47,988 nucleotides of DNA, from positions 1-47,988 of the forward strand of contig CAILKO010000074.1 in the NCBI GenBank assembly GCA_903834835.1, read 5' to 3'. The stretch is from an uncultured Pseudomonadota bacterium. Its GTDB lineage: Bacteria; Pseudomonadota; Gammaproteobacteria; Burkholderiales; SG8-39. Below, in pieces: positions 44,007 to 47,988 of this stretch; positions within the stretch are counted from its first letter, which is position 1, and the number at the start of each line of letters is the position of its first letter. A program made the position numbers and the translations under genes. The notes under the pieces are model-generated. The model was not told where the DNA came from. It saw only the letters and a program-made list of their open reading frames with translations, and did no database searches.

Positions 44007-44708
44007 ATGGCCGAACGCCCTGTCTTTGTTCCCCGAACCGACGGTAGGCGCCTCGTCGAGGAAATCTCGATTGCGTTTACATGGCATAAGGGAATGGCGC
44101 CAAGTCAAAAGCGGAAGAACGTGATTGAGCTGCATGAAGCTGCAGCCAAGCGTGGCCTTGCTCCTCTATTGGAGGTATCTACGAAATCGGAAGGAAGACT
44201 GGGGCAGCGTTTGAGCGCGTTTAATCTAAAGGTGCAGCTCGACGAGGTGGGATTCATTCCTCTAGAAAGTGCGTATCAAGGGAGTAAGGTATTCGAGCGT
44301 GGCGGTCCCTTTCGAGACATTTATCGAGCCGAAAGTCGAGATGCAAAGCGAGACCCTAGATTGCGCGAGTCAGGAGACTTGATCGGATTTCGCTTCGAAG
44401 GCGCTGATTTCCCGATTCTCCCTAAAACCGCGTTTTATGATTGGCTATATGTAAGAGCCCTTTACCCGCACAGAGAGTTTCTAGTCCGATTGTGCGACTA
44501 CGCGGGTTTCACTGACATCGAGTTCAATCCAGAGAAATCGCTAAATTGCCAAGCACGGTCATGCGCAACGTTTGTCAGCTTGCATAAGAAAGATCTCTTG
44601 GCGGCGGCACTCGAGTCCCCCGATGCATTCATGAATTTTCTTCTACCGGACTCAGTCTTTCAGCCCCATTCGTATGCTGAGAGGCAGCACGGGCTCTTTG
44701 GGCGCTAA
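44007..44708 (+). CDS. NADAR-type antitoxin partner of DarT1
   Basis: A 233-residue protein resembling DarT1-associated NADAR antitoxins, which remove ADP-ribose from guanine in DNA. Recognisable parts are MAERPVFVPRTDGRRLVEEI, APLLEVSTKSEGRLGQRLSAF, ESAYQGSKVFERGGPFRDIY and KTAFYDWLYV with NPEKSLNCQARSCATFVSL. The start one base after the toxin stop implies translational coupling, so toxin and antitoxin come from one mRNA. The order toxin first is normal for DarTG. I recognise the family from memory of its pattern and have not aligned it. Confidence 0.72.
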   Translation: MAERPVFVPRTDGRRLVEEISIAFTWHKGMAPSQKRKNVIELHEAAAKRGLAPLLEVSTKSEGRLGQRLSAFNLKVQLDEVGFIPLESAYQGSKVFERGGPFRDIYRAESRDAKRDPRLRESGDLIGFRFEGADFPILPKTAFYDWLYVRALYPHREFLVRLCDYAGFTDIEFNPEKSLNCQARSCATFVSLHKKDLLAAALESPDAFMNFLLPDSVFQPHSYAERQHGLFGR

Positions 44709-44766
44709 TAGAGCGGAGTGATGGACGCGCGAGCGCAGCGCGCGCAGGTCCCTGCGAACGTTAGGT
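44705..44766 (+). other. attC-like site, imperfect
   Basis: The distal core GTTAGGT at 44760-44766 fits GTTRRRY and follows GCGAAC, a common attC arm. A GC-rich hairpin (GCGCGC arms near 44726-44745) lies in the middle. The proximal core should be RYYYAAC but reads GCGCTAAT at 44702-44709, overlapping the stop of the preceding gene, so the site is imperfect or decayed. Confidence 0.45.
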
Positions 44767-44771
44767 GCCAT

Positions 44772-45956
44772 ATGCGTGAATCGACAGTCCATGCCCTTGT
44801 TGTCGCACGAACGCTGCTTGAGCAAGCAGATCCTCTCTGCTCGTCCGATGATCGCTACATCGCGTCTACGGGCCTCGTTGTGCTCCAGGATGCCCTTGAA
44901 GCAGTGCTTTACGCCCTGCTTCTGGAACGTGGTGTCGATGACGAGAAGAATTTGGAGCGAAAGAGCTTCGATGAATTGATTGGGGAACTGAAGGCTGCAG
45001 GGGTTGTGGTTCCACGATCAGGAAGCCTGAAGGCCCTTAATAAGCAGAGAGTATTGGTCAAGCACTACGCACAACTAGCAGAGCCGGCAATGGTGCGCTC
45101 CTACTACGCGGATGCACAGGAGGCGATTGCCGTCATGACGACCGCAGTAATCGGGCAGTCCCTGCGAGCTCTCTTTGTTTCCGACTTGCTTTCTGAAGGG
45201 GAATCAAAGGGGGTGCTTAAATTGGCCGAGCAATCAATCAAGGACAAGCGCTACCTTGAAGCTCTCATCGAAACTAGAAAAGCACTCTTTGTCGAGTTCG
45301 AAGAGGACTACAACATTTATGGCTGGCGAGACTTTGATGGGACAAGGCAAGAAGGTCTGTTGGGTTCACTGGCACGTGGCGGATGGCGCGCTCCAAGCTG
45401 GACGAGAAGCAAGGAGTGGATCGAGAAGAACGTCAAAGTACCCACCGATTACGTCCAAATTGACTATCAGGACTGGCGACTGCAAGCGATGGAGCTTGGT
45501 ATACATACGATTGAGCTTCAGAATCTTCGACGTCTTACGCCGGATGTCTTTCGGGTCGATCGCAATGCCGGCTGGTCCGTCACCTACGATGCGTCCTTCG
45601 GTGTAAGCAATGCTACAGAGTCAAACGCGCTTTATTGCCTTGACCGTGCCGTTTCTATCATCTTGAAGAAGCATCAACACGCCCAAGCGCGCCGCGAGCC
45701 TGCAAAGGACGTTCCCTTCGAACCGCCACCGATCTACGTCGGACGCATGCTGCATGAGCGTGCAGCCACAGATTCGCCTACTGTCCATACGGTTCGGGAT
45801 GGATTTACTTACTCGATCAGGCGAATAGTAGGGGGGTTCAAGCCTACAGAGTCCTTTTACGAAGTATCAGCCGTGTCTGTGAAGCAGTCTGACAAGACGC
45901 TGTTGGGCGGCCCAGAAGAGTTCTATCGAGGTTACCTATTGATCCGCCCAGAATGA
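44772..45956 (+). CDS. HEPN-like protein of unknown function
   Basis: A 394-residue protein I cannot assign fully. The N-terminal 100 residues are helical with ASTGLVVLQDALEAVLYALL and end in Arg93-x4-His98 (RVLVKHY), the R-x4-6-H motif of HEPN ribonucleases. The middle, GWRDFDGTRQEGLLGSLARGGWRAPSW, and the C-terminal beta-rich part are unknown to me. ATG 44772 lies six bases after the integron-like core GTTAGGT; a longer frame from 44718 would read through that core. Its stop is one base before GCCTAAC at 45958, so it resembles a single-gene cassette. No obvious MNT-type antitoxin is adjacent. Confidence 0.6.
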   Translation: MRESTVHALVVARTLLEQADPLCSSDDRYIASTGLVVLQDALEAVLYALLLERGVDDEKNLERKSFDELIGELKAAGVVVPRSGSLKALNKQRVLVKHYAQLAEPAMVRSYYADAQEAIAVMTTAVIGQSLRALFVSDLLSEGESKGVLKLAEQSIKDKRYLEALIETRKALFVEFEEDYNIYGWRDFDGTRQEGLLGSLARGGWRAPSWTRSKEWIEKNVKVPTDYVQIDYQDWRLQAMELGIHTIELQNLRRLTPDVFRVDRNAGWSVTYDASFGVSNATESNALYCLDRAVSIILKKHQHAQARREPAKDVPFEPPPIYVGRMLHERAATDSPTVHTVRDGFTYSIRRIVGGFKPTESFYEVSAVSVKQSDKTLLGGPEEFYRGYLLIRPE

Positions 45957-45957
45957 G

Positions 45958-45964
45958 GCCTAAC
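45958..45964 (+). other. attC proximal core (GCCTAAC), distal half missing
   Basis: GCCTAAC fits RYYYAAC and starts one base after the HEPN-like gene's stop, the position expected for a cassette's attC. No GTTRRRY partner occurs in the next 140 bases, so the site appears truncated by the toxin-antitoxin remnants that follow. Confidence 0.4.
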
Positions 45965-46034
45965 AATCGGGCCCACTCGGCAGGCCACTATTGCTCGAGC
46001 GGACGTACGCGAAGCGTTCGCGCACCTTGGACAA

Positions 46035-46136
46035 ATGCGTTCCGTCTATCTACGCAATGGCAAGCCGAGAGTGATCAGCCCGCGCAAAGCGAACGAGCGA
46101 GAGGTGAACCGATATGAAGAAGCCATCCAGAACTAA
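46035..46136 (+). pseudogene. BrnT-like toxin, C-terminal remnant
   Basis: Thirty-three codons ending RVISPRKANEREVNRYEEAI, which is the usual C-terminus of a BrnT toxin (RVIS-ARKA-ERE-YE). The frame is open to about 45988 upstream without recognisable BrnT sequence, so the 5' two thirds are gone. Its end overlaps the start of a BrnA-like antitoxin remnant by 23 bases, the normal arrangement for a brnTA pair. Confidence 0.55.
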
Positions 46137-46284
46137 TAGGGTCCTCCGGAAGAATCCGGAATGGACGGCGGCAATGATTGCCGAGGCCCGCCCCGCAAAG
46201 GAAGTGCTGCCGAAGATTTTTGGCGCCCGTACTGCGGCGGAAATGCTGAATCCACGAGGGCGGCATCGCCCGGGCACTCGGTGA
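46114..46284 (+). pseudogene. BrnA-like antitoxin remnant
   Basis: Fifty-six codons starting MKKPSRTNRVLRKNPEWTAA and going on EARPAKEVLPKIFGARTAAEML-NPRGR, a pattern of BrnA antitoxins (NPEWT, ARPA-EVLP, PRGRP). The C-terminal DNA-binding tail is lost: after PRGRHRPG the frame stops, and another frame continues as part of a HigA-like antitoxin. It is thus a broken module joined to a second one. Confidence 0.6.
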
Positions 46285-46400
46285 CATCGTGCGTGCCAAG
46301 GGCATGACGCGGGTTGCGAAGAAGGCCGGCTGAGTCGCGAAATCCTTTATGGCACGCTCGGCGCATACGGAAGCCCGGGTGTTGCAACGTCTCTGGTTGT
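46258..46400 (+). pseudogene. HigA-like addiction-module antidote, frameshifted remnant
   Basis: Two adjoining frames rebuild the middle of a HigA-type (addiction module antidote) helix-turn-helix protein: GIARALGDIVRAKGMTRVAKKAG up to a TGA at 46331-46333, then LSREILYGTLGAYGSPGVATSL in the frame one base on. Adding one base at the junction (GGC-TGAGT) restores KKAGLSREILYGTL, the classic motif. The 5' end and the toxin partner are missing. Confidence 0.6.
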
Positions 46401-46415
46401 ATATACAATCGGTAG

Positions 46416-46685
46416 ATGCGTTTTACCTGGGATGAGCACAAGCGCAAGTCGAATCTCCGGGATCACGGGTTTGACTTCGTTGACGCAGAACGCGTGTTCG
46501 AGGGGTTGACGACGACCTACGAGGACGATCGCTTCAGCTATGGCGAGAAGCGCTTCGTCACGCTCGGATTGTTGAGCGGAGTCGCGGTCTCGATCGTGCA
46601 CCTCGAATCCCCCAGACGCATACACGTGATCTCGTTCAGGCGAGCAACCCGACATGAAGAAATCTTCCTCTTCAAAACCCTCTAA
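46416..46685 (+). CDS. brnT: BrnT family toxin
   Basis: An 89-residue RelE-fold ribonuclease toxin. MRFTWDEHKRKSNLRDHGFDFVDAERVFEGL is the standard start, GEKRFVTLGLLSGVAVSIVHL the core and RRIHVISFRRATRHE the catalytic C-terminal Arg-rich part. The stop overlaps the antitoxin start by 32 bases, as usual for brnTA, which is autoregulated by the BrnT-BrnA complex. The upstream 130 bases (remnants of a previous module) must hold the promoter. Confidence 0.9.
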   Translation: MRFTWDEHKRKSNLRDHGFDFVDAERVFEGLTTTYEDDRFSYGEKRFVTLGLLSGVAVSIVHLESPRRIHVISFRRATRHEEIFLFKTL

Positions 46686-46932
46686 GACTGATTGGGAACG
46701 CGTCAAATCGATGAAGCACCGTGATGTGAAGATCACGCAGGAGCATCCCGAGCTTGATGTCGATCACATTGCCCGGGTCATCGTGCGCAAGGGACTGAAG
46801 CCTGTTGAAGCAAAAAGGTCCATTTCCCTGCGAGTGGATGCGGAGGTGCTGGCATGGTTTCAGGCGCAAGGTCCGGGCTATCAGACGCGCATGAACGCAG
46901 TACTCAAGGCGTTCAGGGACGCCTCGGTCTAA
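46654..46932 (+). CDS. brnA: BrnA family antitoxin
   Basis: A 92-residue ribbon-helix-helix antitoxin. The C-terminal DNA-binding part is clear: KRSISLRVDAEVLAWFQAQGPGYQTRMNAVLKAFRDA. The N-terminal part (KTDWERVKSMKHRDVKITQEHPELD) masks the toxin. It overlaps brnT in a different frame, which couples their translation. The pair is intact, unlike the brnTA remnant just upstream. Confidence 0.9.
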   Translation: MKKSSSSKPSKTDWERVKSMKHRDVKITQEHPELDVDHIARVIVRKGLKPVEAKRSISLRVDAEVLAWFQAQGPGYQTRMNAVLKAFRDASV

Positions 46933-47023
46933 GCTCGCGTCACCGCAAGGCTACGGAGGTCCTGCAATGGACATGCGAAGGCCGCGTAGACTTCCGGTCA
47001 TTCAAAACCGCTATTCTGAAAAT

Positions 47024-47248
47024 ATGAAGAATGAACTGGTCGCGGAGATTCTCGCGCTCCCCCTGGACGAGCGGGTGCAGCTCGTCGAGGCGATCTGGGA
47101 CAGCATCTCTGCGTTCCCGGAGGCTCTGACGCTCACCGGATGGCAGAAGGAAGAACTCGACCGACGGATTGCTGAGTACGAATCCGATCCCGATGCAGGG
47201 TCTTCGCTGGAAGAGGTCTTGGCCGCTTCTTCTGGCGGCTTGAGCTAA
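47024..47248 (+). CDS. Addiction-module antitoxin (RelB/ParD-like), orphan
   Basis: A 74-residue protein of the putative addiction module component type, with MKNELVAEILALPLDERVQLVEAIWDSI and the C-terminal DPDAGSSLEEVLAA. ATG 47024 is chosen because homologues begin with this helix, although the frame is open 19 codons upstream. A RelE/ParE toxin normally follows within a few bases, but the next 150 bases code for nothing recognisable, so it is an orphan or the toxin was lost. Confidence 0.75.
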   Translation: MKNELVAEILALPLDERVQLVEAIWDSISAFPEALTLTGWQKEELDRRIAEYESDPDAGSSLEEVLAASSGGLS

Positions 47249-47405
47249 GCTGACTTCGAGGACTCCAGCGGCAACCCGCCCGGAATCAGTCGGTACGCCA
47301 GCCGTATGGCTGCGCGATGTTCTGCGCACACCGGCGACAGCGAACCTCAGGCGTCAGAGCCGGGAATGCGCGACAATCGAGGCCTATCTTTCACGGGGTG
47401 AACCC
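47249..47405. other. Gap before hicBA
   Basis: I see no gene. The gap is where a RelE-like toxin would be expected, yet no toxin motif is readable in any frame. It must carry the hicBA promoter, but no clear -35/-10 pair or operator stands out. Confidence 0.4.
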
Positions 47406-47612
47406 ATGGAACTGACCGCTGTTCTTACACCTGCCGAAGAAGGTGGGTACATCGCGCTCAATCCGGAGACGGGGACTACAACGCAGGGCGAAACGGTCGA
47501 GGAAGCCGTTGCCAATCTGAAAGAGGCGACTGCCCTCTATCTATCCGAATTTCCGCTTCCCGCTCCGGGGCATCCCGTAGTCACGATGTTCAGCCTTCCG
47601 GCGAATGCCTAA
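47406..47612 (+). CDS. hicB: HicB family antitoxin
   Basis: A 68-residue partial-RNase-H-fold antitoxin: TAVLTPAEEGGYIALNPETGTTTQGETVEEAVANLKEATALYL is the HicB core. It is short and lacks the C-terminal DNA-binding domain of larger HicB proteins, so operon control may be weak or indirect. The antitoxin precedes the toxin, the reverse of the usual hicAB order, and overlaps it by eight bases. Confidence 0.88.
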   Translation: MELTAVLTPAEEGGYIALNPETGTTTQGETVEEAVANLKEATALYLSEFPLPAPGHPVVTMFSLPANA

Positions 47613-47820
47613 GCTGCCGCGCACCTCAGGGGCATTGATCGTCAAAGCCCTTGAGCGTCTCGGTTTCGTGAAGATTCGACAGTCCGGAAGTCACGTCATC
47701 CTGCGACGTGGAGCTAAAGGCTGTGTGGTCCCGATGCACAGCGAGGTTAAGGTCGGTACGCTCGCAGGCATATTGCGCCAGGCGGATATTTCTCCCGAAG
47801 AGTTCATTGACGTTCTGTGA
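47605..47820 (+). CDS. hicA: HicA family mRNA interferase toxin
   Basis: A 71-residue double-stranded RNA-binding-fold toxin. MPKLPRTSGALIVKALERLGFVKIRQSGSHVILRR includes the catalytic His in GSHVIL, and VPMHSEVKVGTLAGILRQADISPEEFIDVL is the usual end. It is intact. It ends 27 bases before the IS3 terminus at 47848, so this module borders the insertion. Confidence 0.9.
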   Translation: MPKLPRTSGALIVKALERLGFVKIRQSGSHVILRRGAKGCVVPMHSEVKVGTLAGILRQADISPEEFIDVL

Positions 47821-47901
47821 AGACGCTCCGCTGGCAGTTGTTGCGGGTGACCTGCCCCCTTTAGCCGTACCAGTTGATTGGTAGGAAGTCCGGTTGCAAG
47901 G

Positions 47902-47988
47902 TTAAAGGAATGTTTCGGTGATGGGTTGCGTTGCATCGGCAGAATTCTGCCGATGCAACGCGGCGAACTTGGCGGGCGGCATCCGCCG
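47902..47988 (-). CDS. Probable IS3 OrfB C-terminal end (partial)
   Basis: Twenty-eight codons read leftward from the window edge and end at TAA (47904-47902), beginning RRMPPAKFAALHRQNSADAT. PPAKFAALHRQ resembles the P-x-x-FAA end of IS3 OrfB proteins. The stop lies 28-54 bases inside the terminal repeat, where OrfB should finish. The fragment is too short to be sure. Confidence 0.45.
   Translation of the reverse strand, partial: RRMPPAKFAALHRQNSADATQPITETFL
47928..47961. repeat. Perfect 34-bp palindrome in the IS end
   Basis: A perfect 34-base inverted repeat with no unpaired centre; its core is TCGGCAGAATTCTGCCGA. It lies inside the apparent OrfB C-terminal coding region. It could fold into a strong hairpin in the transposase mRNA or block incoming transcription. 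Confidence 0.75.

Larger units (their letters stand above)
47848..47988 (-). mobile_element. IS3-family element, 3' end (runs off window)
   Basis: The terminus TGACCTGCCCCCTTTAGCCG begins at 47848 and resembles the inverted repeat at 114-140 (TGACCTGCCCCCC, then AGCCGTACCAG). The minus strand just inside codes for an apparent C-terminal transposase tail, so this is the 3' end of an element that reads leftward, as the copy at 1-140 does. The two copies would lie in direct orientation at the two ends of the window. Confidence 0.65.

Noticed and set aside
1..47988. CRISPR arrays, rRNA or tRNA genes
   Set aside because: I found no regularly spaced direct repeats of 23-47 bases and no rRNA or cloverleaf-like sequence with CCA-adjacent acceptor stems; a tRNA scan would be more reliable than reading by eye.

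Overview
The window looks like a chromosomal contig from a high-GC betaproteobacterium. The evidence is the order suhB, trmJ, cysE, iscRSUA-hscBA-fdx-iscX, the msrB/yciB/bolA/parvulin cluster, and a urea transporter operon leading into ureD. Strong GC bias at third codon positions runs through the backbone and drops in the flanking accessory DNA. Both ends stop inside copies of what looks like one IS3-family element in the same orientation, so the contig was probably broken at a repeat.

Layout. 1-3.7 kb: layered mobile DNA. It holds IS3 fragments, an integron-type gene cassette carrying a SAM methyltransferase with an attC-like site, an IS1182-family remnant and a complete IS3-family element (1816-3051). 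4.0-13.6 kb: a catabolic cluster with an SDR, a Rieske oxygenase, an enolase-superfamily enzyme, a RidA protein, a Gfo/Idh/MocA dehydrogenase, a class II aldolase/decarboxylase, an NDP-forming acyl-CoA ligase and a metal-dependent amidohydrolase/decarboxylase. It resembles phthalate-type aromatic degradation, but the substrate is unknown. 13.7-22.2 kb: housekeeping genes and the complete ISC iron-sulfur assembly operon, behind a promoter with two IscR-type boxes.

22.2-23.3 kb holds the most notable locus, a minus-strand thioredoxin-fold gene with an in-frame TGA exactly at the expected redox-active cysteine. A hairpin with bacterial SECIS geometry follows directly. I read it as a 380-residue selenoprotein with a Sec-Gly-Cys motif and a helical, TPR-like C-terminus.

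23.4-35.4 kb: acyl-CoA dehydrogenase, two MFS transporters (one with an apparent 5' frameshift), a bicupin-like orphan, the parvulin/bolA/yciB/msrB cluster, hyuAB (5-oxoprolinase/hydantoinase type), and a cupredoxin plus FTR1 iron-uptake pair with a possible Fur box. 35.6-43.1 kb: urtABCDE behind a sigma-54 promoter, then an Fe(II)/2-oxoglutarate dioxygenase-like gene and ureD. ureD seems to start at CTG, and no urease structural genes follow it.

43.5-47.8 kb: a lower-GC defence and addiction island. It contains a DarT1-type ADP-ribosyltransferase with a NADAR-type antitoxin, a HEPN-like protein between integron-like core sites, decayed BrnTA and HigA-like remnants, an intact BrnTA pair, an orphan RelB/ParD-like antitoxin and HicBA. 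The next IS3 copy closes the window. Function names come from motif recognition by eye; no database search was run.
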